From contig NZ_LVVY01000090.1 of the NCBI RefSeq assembly GCF_001650025.1, positions 1-62,243 on the forward strand: a stretch of DNA of 62,243 bases, read 5' to 3'. Shown one piece after another: positions 34,459-43,057 of the stretch. The translations under genes and the position numbers were made by a program. The stretch comes from Devosia elaeis. GTDB lineage: Bacteria > Pseudomonadota > Alphaproteobacteria > Rhizobiales > Devosiaceae. Each line of letters begins with the position of its first letter. Within the stretch, counting starts at the first letter, position 1. The notes beneath the pieces are model-generated. The model was not told the origin of the DNA. It saw only the letters and a program-made list of their open reading frames with translations, and did not search any database.

Positions 34459-34547
34459 CGTCACCCTCGGGCTTGACCCGAGGGGCCTTGCAGGTGGCGC
34501 GCGCAGTAAGAGCCCTCGGGTCAAGCCCGAGGGTGACGAGCGGTGGT
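34459..34547. repeat. Pair of inverted family A repeats between fadE and fadB
   Basis: One copy in reverse (34459-34485, TCACCCTCGGGCTTGACCCG) and one forward (34509-34547, AGCCCTCGGGTCAAGCCCGA). Together they can form one long stem, or two hairpins. Either could reduce read-through or protect the upstream mRNA. Confidence 0.75.
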
Positions 34548-34604
34548 TGTGAGGGCTGCCGGGCTGACGAAATAACGGCGAAAAGTCGAGATTGAGGACA
34601 AACC

Positions 34605-36566
34605 ATGATCGCCCCACAGGCAACAGAGACGAAACATTGGCGCTTCCATACCGATCTCGAAAAGATCGGCTGGCTCACCATCCATTCGCCCGAGGGCTCG
34701 GTGAACGTGCTGAGCCGCGAGGCGATCATGGAGCTCGAAACGCTGGTGGCGCGGATCGAGGACCTGGCCGCCTCCGGCGAGCTGGTCGGGGTGGTGCTGC
34801 TTTCGGACAAGGAGAGCGGCTTCATTGCCGGGGCCGATATTTCCGAATTCGACGCGATGAGCGATTTTTCGGTGCTGCCGGAGGCGCTGAAGCGCACCCA
34901 TGCTCTGTTCGCGCGGATCGAAAACCTCAAGGTGCCGTTCGTGGCCGGCATCCATGGCTTCTGCCTGGGCGGCGGGCTGGAACTGGCTTTGGCCTGCCAT
35001 TACCGCATCGCGGTCAATGACGACAAAACCCGGATCGGCTTTCCCGAGGTCAATCTGGGCATCTTCCCCGGCTTCGGGGGCACCGGGCGGTCGATCCGCC
35101 AGGCGGGGCCGGTGGATGCGATGGGGATCATGCTGACCGGCAAGATGCTGCGCGCCGGCGCGGCGCGAGGACTGAACCTGGTCGACAAGCTGGTGCGCCA
35201 CCGCGACATGCTGCGCTGGGAGGGCCGCAGGGCCGTGCTGTCCAAGCGCAAATCGAGCGGCGCGCCATGGTCGAAGCGGATCATGGCGCTGGGACCGCTG
35301 CGCGGCTACGTCGCCAGCAAGATGCGCGAACAGGCCGGCAAGAAGGCGCGGCAAGAGCATTATCCGGCTCCTTACGCGCTGATCGACCTGTTCGAGCAGC
35401 ATGGCGACGACTGGCAGGCGATGATCCGCGGCGAGGTCGAGGCCTTCGTGCCGCTGATGGGCTCGCCCACCGCCACCAATCTGCGCCGGGTGTTCTTTCT
35501 GTCCGAAGGGCTCAAGAAGCAGGGACTCAAGGGCGCCAAATTCGCCCGCGTGCATGTGATCGGCGCGGGCGTCATGGGCGGCGACATCGCCGCCTGGTGC
35601 GCCTATCGCGGCATGAGCGTGACGCTGCAGGACCTCGACATGGCGCGCATCCAGCCGGCCCTGGATCGCGCCAAAAAGCTGTTCAAGAAGCGCTACAAGA
35701 AGAAGCACGAAGTGGATGCGGCCATGCTGCGGCTGGTGGCCGATCCGCAGGGGCTGGGCGTGCCGCGCGCCGATGTCATCATCGAGGCGGTGGTGGAAAA
35801 GCTGGATGTGAAGCAGGCGATCTTCGCCGGCGTCGAGGACAAGCTCAAGCCGGACGCGATCCTGGCCACCAATACGTCCTCCATCGAACTCGAGCGGATC
35901 GCCGAGGCGCTCAAGGACCCGGCGCGGCTGATCGGGTTGCATTTCTTCAATCCGGTGGCGCAATTGCCATTGGTGGAAGTAATCCGCTCGCGCTTCAATT
36001 CGGACGAAGCCATCGCCCGGGGTGCCAGCTTCGCGCAGGCCATCGGCAAGTCGCCGGTGGTGGTCAAATCGGCGCCGGGCTTTTTGGTCAATCGCGTGCT
36101 CATGCCCTATATGCTGGGCGCGGTGGAACGGGTGGAGCGCGGGGAAAGCAAGGAATTGCTGGATGCGGCGGCCGTCGCCTTCGGCATGCCGATGGGGCCG
36201 ATCGAACTCATGGACACGGTGGGGCTGGATGTCGGCAAGTCGGTCGCGAGCGAGCTGGGCCATGCCGTGCCCGAGGACAGCCAATTCGCGCGGCTGATCG
36301 CGGCGGGCAAGCTGGGCCGCAAGACCGGCGAGGGGTTCTACAAGTGGGAGAAGGGCAAGGCGGTCAAGGGCCCGGCGCCTGCCCATGCCGACCTGGCCGG
36401 GCTGGGCCGCGAATTGGTGAAGCCGCTGGTGGACACGACCGAAGTGGTGGTGGGCGAAGGCGTGGTCGCCTCGCCGGAACTGGCCGATATCGGGGTGATC
36501 CTGGGCACGGGTTTCGCGCCGTTCCTGGGCGGGCCGCTCAAGGCGCGGAAGGACGGGCGGGCGTGA
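34605..36566 (+). CDS. fadB: Fatty-acid oxidation alpha subunit: enoyl-CoA hydratase/3-hydroxyacyl-CoA dehydrogenase
   Basis: A 653-residue bifunctional enzyme. The N-terminal crotonase domain has GFCLGGGLELALA and IGFPEVNLGIFPGFGG, each with a catalytic Glu. The dehydrogenase domain starts at VHVIGAGVMGGDIAAW (NAD-binding) and includes HFFNPV with the catalytic His, and PGFLVNRVL. It hydrates trans-2-enoyl-CoA and oxidises the product with NAD. It is shorter than E. coli FadB (729), as FadJ/FadB forms in alphaproteobacteria often are. TTGAGGACAAACC precedes the ATG. It should pair with the thiolase downstream. Confidence 0.94.
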   Translation: MIAPQATETKHWRFHTDLEKIGWLTIHSPEGSVNVLSREAIMELETLVARIEDLAASGELVGVVLLSDKESGFIAGADISEFDAMSDFSVLPEALKRTHALFARIENLKVPFVAGIHGFCLGGGLELALACHYRIAVNDDKTRIGFPEVNLGIFPGFGGTGRSIRQAGPVDAMGIMLTGKMLRAGAARGLNLVDKLVRHRDMLRWEGRRAVLSKRKSSGAPWSKRIMALGPLRGYVASKMREQAGKKARQEHYPAPYALIDLFEQHGDDWQAMIRGEVEAFVPLMGSPTATNLRRVFFLSEGLKKQGLKGAKFARVHVIGAGVMGGDIAAWCAYRGMSVTLQDLDMARIQPALDRAKKLFKKRYKKKHEVDAAMLRLVADPQGLGVPRADVIIEAVVEKLDVKQAIFAGVEDKLKPDAILATNTSSIELERIAEALKDPARLIGLHFFNPVAQLPLVEVIRSRFNSDEAIARGASFAQAIGKSPVVVKSAPGFLVNRVLMPYMLGAVERVERGESKELLDAAAVAFGMPMGPIELMDTVGLDVGKSVASELGHAVPEDSQFARLIAAGKLGRKTGEGFYKWEKGKAVKGPAPAHADLAGLGRELVKPLVDTTEVVVGEGVVASPELADIGVILGTGFAPFLGGPLKARKDGRA

Positions 36567-36590
36567 TGGGCGGGATGTTCGCCGGATCGT

Positions 36591-36708
36591 CCCCCTCCCC
36601 CTTGAGGGGAGGGGTTAGGGGTGGGGGTTCCAGCGCCTCGGAAAGCCAGAAATTTGCTGATGGTTCAGAACCCCCACCCTCGATCCCTCCCCTCAAGGGG
36701 GAGGGAGG
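36591..36708. repeat. Long inverted repeat between fadB and fadA (family C variant)
   Basis: Arms begin CCCCCTCCCCCTTGAGGGGA and end GGGGGAGGGAGG, with inner GTGGGGGTTC (36621-36630) pairing GAACCCCCAC (36668-36677). The loop is about 37 nt. The arms match over most of their length with small bulges. It sits inside an operon, 25 bp after fadB and 56 bp before fadA. Confidence 0.75.
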
Positions 36709-36763
36709 CGCAGGAACCGATATGCCGTATTTCCTTCACGTTCCGATGTGGGAGACCAAATAA

Positions 36764-38047
36764 ATGACCGAACTCAAGCGTGTTGCCATTGTCGGCTCGG
36801 CCCGTATTCCCTTTGCGCGCGGTGGCACTGCCTATGTGGAGGAGAGCAATCTCTCCATGCTGGCCACCACCATTGCCGGGCTGGCGGACAAATATGGCCT
36901 CAAGGGCGAGAAGGTGGACGAGGTGATCGCGGGGGCGGTGATCAACCATTCGCGCGATTTCAACATTGCCCGCGAGGCGCTGCTCGATGCGGGCCTGTCG
37001 CCGCGTACGCCCGGCACGACGATGCAGATCGCCTGCGGCACCAGCTTGCAGGCCGCCTTGGTGCTGGCCGGCAAGATCGCCTCGGGCCAGATCGAGAGCG
37101 GCATCGCCGCGGGGGCGGACAGCGTCAGCGACAGCCCGATCGTCTTCGGACCCAAATTTCAGCATCGCCTGCTCAATGCCAATGCCGCCAAGACGGCGGG
37201 GCAGAAGCTCAAGGCCTTCAAGGGCTTTTCCTTCGGCGAGCTGGCGCCGGTGGCCCCTTCGGTCAACGAGCCGCGCACGGGGCTCTCCATGGGCCAGCAT
37301 TGCGAATTGATGGCGCGGGAATGGGATATCGGCCGGGAAGAGCAGGATGCCCTGGCCGTGGCCAGCCATCGCCACGCCGCCATGGCCTATGGCGAGGGCT
37401 TCCACGACGATCTGCTGGTGCCCTGCGCCGGGCTGGTGCGGGACAATAATGTGCGCGCCGACGCCAATATGGAGAAGATGGCGACGCTCAAGCCGGCCTT
37501 CGACAAGAAAAGTGGCCTGGGCACGCTGACGGCGGGCAATTCGACGCCGCTGACCGATGGCGCCGCCGGGGTGCTGCTGGCGTCCGAGGACTGGGCGAAA
37601 GCGCGGGGCCTGCCGATCCTGGCCTATCTCACGACAGGCCGGGTGGCCGGCAACGACTTCGCTCATGGCGAGGGCCTGCTGATGGCGCCCACCATCGCCG
37701 TCTCCGAAATGCTCGACCGCGCCGGGATCGGCTTCGGCGATATCGATTATTTCGAGCTGCACGAAGCCTTCGCCGCCCAGGTGCTGTGCACGCTCAAGGC
37801 CTGGAAGGACCCGGTCTATTGCCGCGACGTGCTGGGGCGCGAAACGGTGATGGGCGAGATCGATCCAGCCAGGATCAACATCAAGGGATCGAGCCTGGCC
37901 TATGGCCATCCCTTCGCGGCCACCGGGGCCCGCATCCTGGGGCTCACGGCCAAGCTGCTGGCGGGCGAGGCCGGCAAGAAAGCGCTGATCTCGGTGTGCA
38001 CGGCGGGTGGCATGGGCGTGGCCGCGCTGGTAGAAAGCGCGGCATGA
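36764..38047 (+). CDS. fadA: Acetyl-CoA C-acyltransferase (thiolase), beta-oxidation beta subunit
   Basis: A 427-residue thiolase of the FadI/FadA type. The acylated Cys is C91 in QIACGTSLQAA; the His is in ELHEAFAAQ; GHPFAATGAR and CTAGGMGVA form the C-terminal active-site motifs. It cleaves 3-ketoacyl-CoA to acetyl-CoA and a shortened acyl-CoA. It overlaps the next small gene by 4 nt. Length fits FadI (436) better than E. coli FadA (387), and the partner subunit is the fadB product. The long hairpin upstream may alter the relative amount of the two subunits. Confidence 0.94.
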   Translation: MTELKRVAIVGSARIPFARGGTAYVEESNLSMLATTIAGLADKYGLKGEKVDEVIAGAVINHSRDFNIAREALLDAGLSPRTPGTTMQIACGTSLQAALVLAGKIASGQIESGIAAGADSVSDSPIVFGPKFQHRLLNANAAKTAGQKLKAFKGFSFGELAPVAPSVNEPRTGLSMGQHCELMAREWDIGREEQDALAVASHRHAAMAYGEGFHDDLLVPCAGLVRDNNVRADANMEKMATLKPAFDKKSGLGTLTAGNSTPLTDGAAGVLLASEDWAKARGLPILAYLTTGRVAGNDFAHGEGLLMAPTIAVSEMLDRAGIGFGDIDYFELHEAFAAQVLCTLKAWKDPVYCRDVLGRETVMGEIDPARINIKGSSLAYGHPFAATGARILGLTAKLLAGEAGKKALISVCTAGGMGVAALVESAA

Positions 38048-38202
38048 GCGACAATATCATCAAGTTCCGCCGGCCCGAAAAGCAGCCCGAGCCCAAGAAG
38101 AACAAACCGCGCGGAGCCGTGCCCGGCTGGGTGCCTTTTGCCGTGCTCCTGGCACTGGCGCTGATCATCTTTTTTGTACAGGGCGGCTCCACCGGCCGCT
38201 GA
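38044..38202 (+). CDS. Small single-span membrane protein translationally coupled to fadA
   Basis: A 52-residue protein, MSDNIIKFRRPEKQPEPKKN then a basic stretch and one membrane span WVPFAVLLALALIIFFVQ (about residues 29-46). The charged Lys/Arg-rich N-terminus should stay in the cytoplasm. Its ATG overlaps the fadA stop (ATGA), so it is probably translated with fadA. No known domain. It could be an anchor for fatty-acid oxidation enzymes, but that is a guess. A frame this short is at risk of chance, though the overlap and the membrane span favour a real gene. Confidence 0.62.
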   Translation: MSDNIIKFRRPEKQPEPKKNKPRGAVPGWVPFAVLLALALIIFFVQGGSTGR

Positions 38203-38507
38203 CGGTGACGTCTGCTTTAGTGATCCTGTTTCTTGCTGCGGGCCTGCGCTGTCCAGTTTTGGCAAGAATTTCCAAAGATCGCCGGATTCCGACAATTCCG
38301 CACCTGAAGACCCCGGTGAAACGAAATGTTCACAATCGGGCGTTCGGTGACGTTTAGGTCAATCTTTTGCTTGTCAGTGGACGGATTTGCGGGATACCGT
38401 CCATCAATCTTGACCGATGGGTAAAACCTGCGGCGAGGGCATTGAGCCGCACCCTTGGCGGTGGGGCCGCACAGAAACGAAGAATTCCACAAGGAGATGG
38501 GACGAGA
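38203..38507 (+). other. 305-bp intergenic region before oppA
   Basis: No gene is seen. It should contain the oppA promoter and leader, but no convincing -35/-10 pair stands out. A weak TTGCTT (38367) lacks a good -10 at normal spacing. No clear riboswitch or terminator was found. Confidence 0.4.
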
Positions 38508-40124
38508 ATGAAGTTCACGACAGCTCTGAAGGCGGTCGCGACCGCCGGCGCCATGGCGCTGATGATGAGCACCGCCGCTTCGGCTGTGACGCTGCAGCTG
38601 CACAATGGTGGTGATCCGGGAACGCTTGACCCGCACAAGGCGTCCGGCGACTGGGAAAACCGCGTCATCGGCGACTATATCGAAGGCCTGCTCACCGAAA
38701 ACCCGAGCGCCGAAGCCATTCCCGGCCAGGCCGAAAGCTGGGACATTTCGGAAGACGGCACGGTCTATACCTTCCATCTGCGTGACGGCATTCAGTGGTC
38801 GGATGGCACCCCGGTAACGGCCGGCGATTTCGTCTTCGCCTTCCAGCGCCTGTTCAACCCGGCGACCGCCGCGGACTATGCCTATCTGCAATTCCCCATC
38901 AAGAATGCCGAGCAGATCAATTCGGGCGAGATCACCGATCTCAACGAACTGGGCGTCAAGGCCATCGACGACAAGACGCTTGAGATCACCCTCAATGCAT
39001 CGACCCCGTTCTTCCTCGAAGCCTTGACCCATTACACCGCCTATCCGGTGCCGCGTCACCTGGTGGAAGAGCTCGGCGACGACTGGACCAAGGTCGAGAA
39101 CATCGTCGGCAACGGCCCCTATCTCGTCAAGGAATGGCTGCCGGGCTCCTATGTCCGTTCGGAAAAGAACCCGGATTATTACGACGCCGAAAATGTCCAG
39201 ATCGACGAGGTCTATTACCACGTCCTCGAAGACCAGGCCGCCGCGCTCAACCGCTATCGTGCGGGCGAATTCGACATCCTGACCGACTTCCCGGCCGACC
39301 AGTATCAGTGGCTGCAGGACAACATGCCCGGCCAGGCCCACGTGACCCCGTTCCTGGGCATCTACTACTACGTGATGAACCAGGAAGAAGGCCAGGTCCT
39401 CTCCGATATCCGCATCCGTGAAGCGCTCTCGACCACCGTGGTTCGCGACGTGATCGGCCCCGATATCCTGGGCACCGGCGAATTGCCGGCCTATGGCTGG
39501 GTCCCGCCCGGCACCGCCAACTATGTCGAGAACGCCTATCACCCCGAATGGGCCGACGTTCCCTATGAAGAGCGCGTGGAAAAGGCCATTGGCCTGATGA
39601 CCGAAGCCGGTTACGGCCCGGACAATCCGCTGACCCTGCAGCTGCGCTACAACACCAATGACAACCACCAGCGCATCGCCGTGGCGATCGCCGCCATGTG
39701 GGAGCCGCTGGGCGTGAAGGTCGAGCTGTTCAACGCCGAAACCGCCGTGCATTACGATGCGCTGCGCGCCGGCGACTTCCAGGTCGGCCGTGCCGGCTGG
39801 CTGCTCGACTATAACGATCCGTCCAACACGCTCGATCTGCTCAAGACCGGCGTGAGCCAGGACGGCACGATGAACTGGGGCAACAATTACGGCCGCTATT
39901 CGAACGCCGAATATGATGCGCTCATGACTCAGGCATCGACCGAGCTGGATCTGGAAGCCCGTGGCGAGCTGCTCGCCCAGGCCGAAAAGATCGCCATGGA
40001 CGAGTTCGCTGCGATCCCGATCTACTGGTACGTGTCCAAGGACGTCGTGTCGCCGAAGATCTCGGGCTTCGAAGAGAACCCCAAGAACATCTTCCGCACC
40101 CGCTGGCTCTCCAAGTCGGAATAA
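38508..40124 (+). CDS. oppA: Oligopeptide ABC transporter substrate-binding protein
   Basis: A 538-residue SBP family 5 protein. Signal peptide: MKFTTALKAVATAGAMALMM ending STAASA before VTLQLHN. GDPGTLDPHKASGDWENRVI and the later SDGTPVTAGDFVFAFQRLFNP are OppA-type segments, as is DFQVGRAGWLLDYNDPSN. It binds peptides in the periplasm and delivers them to OppBC. AAGGAG lies 11 nt before ATG 38508. A terminator-like hairpin separates it from oppB, which would let more SBP than permease be made. Its codons look like those of a highly expressed gene. Confidence 0.94.
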   Translation: MKFTTALKAVATAGAMALMMSTAASAVTLQLHNGGDPGTLDPHKASGDWENRVIGDYIEGLLTENPSAEAIPGQAESWDISEDGTVYTFHLRDGIQWSDGTPVTAGDFVFAFQRLFNPATAADYAYLQFPIKNAEQINSGEITDLNELGVKAIDDKTLEITLNASTPFFLEALTHYTAYPVPRHLVEELGDDWTKVENIVGNGPYLVKEWLPGSYVRSEKNPDYYDAENVQIDEVYYHVLEDQAAALNRYRAGEFDILTDFPADQYQWLQDNMPGQAHVTPFLGIYYYVMNQEEGQVLSDIRIREALSTTVVRDVIGPDILGTGELPAYGWVPPGTANYVENAYHPEWADVPYEERVEKAIGLMTEAGYGPDNPLTLQLRYNTNDNHQRIAVAIAAMWEPLGVKVELFNAETAVHYDALRAGDFQVGRAGWLLDYNDPSNTLDLLKTGVSQDGTMNWGNNYGRYSNAEYDALMTQASTELDLEARGELLAQAEKIAMDEFAAIPIYWYVSKDVVSPKISGFEENPKNIFRTRWLSKSE

Positions 40125-40142
40125 GCGGTAAGAAAATCGAGA

Positions 40143-40174
40143 CCGTGGGGGCCACCTGGCCCCCACGGTTCTTT
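40143..40174 (+). terminator. Hairpin between oppA and oppB
   Basis: CCGTGGGGGCC, loop ACCT, GGCCCCCACGG: a perfect 11-bp stem followed by TTCTTTT. It probably ends most oppA transcripts and lets some read through. Confidence 0.9.
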
Positions 40175-40228
40175 TGTCCGTGCAGCGCCCGGCCCCCGTC
40201 CCGCGCTCCGGCCAAGGAGTCCTGATCC

Positions 40229-41152
40229 ATGTTGGCTTATGCCTTTCGGCGCGTGCTCTCGGCGATCCCGATTGCACTGATCGCCGTCACAGCCTGTTTT
40301 TTCATCCTGCGCCTGGCCCCCGGCGGCCCCTTCGACGGGGAGCGCGCCCTGCCGCCGACCGTGCTGGCCAATCTGCGCGCGCACTACAATCTCGATCAGC
40401 CGCTGATCAACCAGTATTTCATCTATATCTGGCGCCTGCTGCACGGCGATCTCGGTCCCTCCATGGTGATCGATGGCTTCAATGTGAGCCAGCTGATCGC
40501 CATCGGTTTTCCGTTCACGCTCACCATGGCGCTGACCGCCTTCGTCATCGCCACCGCGATCGGCATGCTGGCCGGCATGGTGGCGGCGGTCTACCAGAAC
40601 AAATGGCCCGATTACGTGCTGGTGCTGGCGGTGATGATCGGGGTGCTGATCCCCAATTTCCTCATGGCGGCGCTGCTGCAGCTCTGGTTCGGCGTCTATC
40701 TGCGCTGGTTCCCGGCCGGCGGCTGGGTCAATGGCAGCTGGTGGCACCTGGTCCTGCCGGTCACGGTGCTGGCCTGGCCGCATGCGGGCCGCATTTCGCG
40801 GCTGATGCGCGGCTCGATGATCGAGGTTCTGGGCACCAATTACGTGCGAACGGCGCGATCCAAGGGGCTGGGTGAGCGGCTGGTGCTGGCGCGCCACGCG
40901 ATCAAGCCGGCCCTGCTGCCCGTCGTCTCCTATCTGGGACCGGGCCTGTCCTATCTCCTCACCGGGTCGCTGGCGGTCGAACAGATCTTCGGCCTGCCCG
41001 GCATCGGCAAATACTTCGTCACGGCCGCGCTCAACCGCGACTATGGCGTGGTTCTGGGAACCACCATTCTCTACATGTTCATCATTCTCGCTCTCAACCT
41101 GATCGTCGACCTCGTCTATGCCTGGCTCGATCCCAAGGTGAGGTATCGCTGA
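40229..41152 (+). CDS. oppB: Oligopeptide ABC transporter permease OppB
   Basis: A 307-residue inner-membrane permease with about six spans. The EAA loop is GTNYVRTARSKGLGERLVLA, which contacts the ATPases. The C-terminal INLIVDLVYAWLDPKVRY-like end is typical (here LNLIVDLVYAWLDPKV). AAGGAGTCCTGATCC precedes the ATG. It overlaps oppC by 1 nt (TGATG). With OppC it forms the membrane channel for peptides delivered by OppA. Confidence 0.95.
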   Translation: MLAYAFRRVLSAIPIALIAVTACFFILRLAPGGPFDGERALPPTVLANLRAHYNLDQPLINQYFIYIWRLLHGDLGPSMVIDGFNVSQLIAIGFPFTLTMALTAFVIATAIGMLAGMVAAVYQNKWPDYVLVLAVMIGVLIPNFLMAALLQLWFGVYLRWFPAGGWVNGSWWHLVLPVTVLAWPHAGRISRLMRGSMIEVLGTNYVRTARSKGLGERLVLARHAIKPALLPVVSYLGPGLSYLLTGSLAVEQIFGLPGIGKYFVTAALNRDYGVVLGTTILYMFIILALNLIVDLVYAWLDPKVRYR

Positions 41153-42072
41153 TGCCCGGGATCACTGGAAAGGACCAGGTGCTGACGGCCTATGCCAACA
41201 AGCTGGCCAGCCTGGACGCCCCCAAGGGCCGCTCGCTGACGCAGGACGCGCTCTATCGCCTGGGCCGCAACAAGGCGGCCGTGTTCTCGATCGTGCTCCT
41301 GGTGCTGATCGTGGTCGTCGCCTTTGCCGGCCCCTATTTGGTGCCCTGGGGCTATTCGCAGGTCGACTGGAGCAATATCCGCAAGCCGCCGGATTTCGAT
41401 GCGGGCCATTTCCTGGGCACCGACCAGAACGGCCGCGACATGCTGGCCCGCGTGCTGCAAGGCACGCAGATGAGCCTGATCGTGGCCTTCGTGGCCACGC
41501 TGGTCTCGGTCAGCATCGGGGTGGTCTATGGCGCGGTCGCCGGCTATTTCGGCGGCCGGGTCGACGCGATCATGATGCGCTTCGTCGATATCATGTATGC
41601 GCTGCCCTATATCCTGTTCGTCATCATCCTGGTGGTGATGTTCGGGCGCAACCCGGTGCTGCTCTTCGTAGGCATCGGCGCCATCGAATGGCTGACCATG
41701 GCGCGTATCGTGCGCGGGCAGACCTTGTCCATCAAGGAGAAGGAATTCGTGGAGGCGGCGCGGGCCAGCGGGGTGAAGCCCTTCTTCATCATCATGCGCC
41801 ACATCGTGCCCAATCTGACCGGGCCGGTGGTGATCTATGCCACGCTGACCATCCCCGAAATCATCATCGCCGAGAGCTTCCTCTCCTATCTCGGCCTGGG
41901 CGTGCAGGAGCCGCAGACCTCGCTGGGCACGCTGATCTCGGCGGGTGCGCCGGTGGCCGAAGTCATGCCGTGGCTGCTGCTGGCGCCCGCGGCGGTGCTG
42001 ATCACGCTGCTGTTCTGTCTGACCTATATCGGGGACGGACTGCGCGATGCCCTCGATCCAAAGGATCGCTAA
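41152..42072 (+). CDS. oppC: Oligopeptide ABC transporter permease OppC
   Basis: A 306-residue permease. It starts with a cytoplasmic tail (QDALYRLGRNKAAVFSIVLL...), shows GTDQNGRDMLARVLQGTQMS typical of OppC/DppC, and carries the EAA loop FVEAARASGVKPFFIIMRHI. About six membrane spans are visible. It shares one base with oppB and ends 1 nt before oppD, so all four genes are tightly coupled. Confidence 0.95.
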   Translation: MPGITGKDQVLTAYANKLASLDAPKGRSLTQDALYRLGRNKAAVFSIVLLVLIVVVAFAGPYLVPWGYSQVDWSNIRKPPDFDAGHFLGTDQNGRDMLARVLQGTQMSLIVAFVATLVSVSIGVVYGAVAGYFGGRVDAIMMRFVDIMYALPYILFVIILVVMFGRNPVLLFVGIGAIEWLTMARIVRGQTLSIKEKEFVEAARASGVKPFFIIMRHIVPNLTGPVVIYATLTIPEIIIAESFLSYLGLGVQEPQTSLGTLISAGAPVAEVMPWLLLAPAAVLITLLFCLTYIGDGLRDALDPKDR

Positions 42073-42073
42073 C

Positions 42074-43057
42074 ATGAGCAAAGTACTCGAGGTCAACGAC
42101 CTCAGCGTCACCTTCGCCCTGCGCAATTCCGAAGTGCGGGCGGTCAACGATCTGAGCTTCACGCTGGAGGCGGGGGAAACCCTGGCCGTGGTGGGCGAAA
42201 GCGGGTCGGGCAAGAGCCAGGCCTTCTTGTCCATCATGGGCCTTCTGGCCCGCAATGGACGCACCACGGGCACGGCGATGATGGGCGACATCAACCTGGT
42301 GGGCATGCGCACCAGTCAGCTCGATCATATCCGCGGCAAGGACATCGCCATGATCTTCCAGGATCCGATGACCTCGCTCAATCCCAGCCTCAGGGTGAAG
42401 ACGCAGCTTTCCGAAGTGCTGGTCAAGCATCGCGGCTTCGACAAGGACAAGGCGACGCGCGCGGCGGTGGAAATGCTGGAGCGGGTCGGTATTCCCGAGC
42501 CGGCCAAGCGGGCCAATGCCTATCCGCACGAAATGAGCGGCGGCATGCGGCAGCGCGTGATGATCGCCATGGCTCTCTTGTGTCAGCCGAAAATCCTCAT
42601 CGCCGACGAGCCGACCACGGCGCTCGACGTCACCGTGCAGGCGCAGATGCTGGACCTGTTCAAATCGCTGACCGACGATTTCGGCACCTCGCTGGTGCTG
42701 ATCACGCACGATCTGGGCGTGGTGGCCGGCGTCGCCGACCGCATGATGGTCATGTATGGCGGGCGCGCGGTGGAAAAGGGCAATGTCAACGAGCTGTTCT
42801 ACGATCCGCGCCATCCCTATACGCTGGGCCTGTTGCATTCGACACCGCATATCGCCCATCGCGCGGCGCGGCTCGACCCGATCAAGGGCCTGCCGCCGAG
42901 CCTGGAACACCTGCCCAAGGGCTGTTCGTTCAATCCGCGCTGCGATTTCTGCTTCGACCGGTGCCTCGAAGAGCGCCCGCCGCTGATGCCGCTCGCGGGC
43001 GGCCGCGAAAAGGCCTGCTTCTACGAAGGCCCCCTCCAGACCCGTAAGGTGGCGTGA
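42074..43057 (+). CDS. oppD: Oligopeptide ABC transporter ATP-binding protein OppD
   Basis: A 327-residue ATPase: Walker A GESGSGKSQ (41-49), signature MSGGMRQRV, Walker B ILIADEPTTALD, H-loop ITHDLG. The C-terminal oligopeptide extension holds CSFNPRCDFCFDRC, cysteines that in DppD-type proteins can bind an iron-sulfur cluster. It hydrolyses ATP to drive peptide uptake. ATG 42074 is 1 nt after the oppC stop; longer frames from 42047 lie inside oppC. Confidence 0.95.
   Translation: MSKVLEVNDLSVTFALRNSEVRAVNDLSFTLEAGETLAVVGESGSGKSQAFLSIMGLLARNGRTTGTAMMGDINLVGMRTSQLDHIRGKDIAMIFQDPMTSLNPSLRVKTQLSEVLVKHRGFDKDKATRAAVEMLERVGIPEPAKRANAYPHEMSGGMRQRVMIAMALLCQPKILIADEPTTALDVTVQAQMLDLFKSLTDDFGTSLVLITHDLGVVAGVADRMMVMYGGRAVEKGNVNELFYDPRHPYTLGLLHSTPHIAHRAARLDPIKGLPPSLEHLPKGCSFNPRCDFCFDRCLEERPPLMPLAGGREKACFYEGPLQTRKVA

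Noticed and set aside
31660..34623. A 987-codon minus-strand frame opposite fadE
   Set aside because: It is an antisense shadow of the acyl-CoA dehydrogenase, which is complete on the plus strand.
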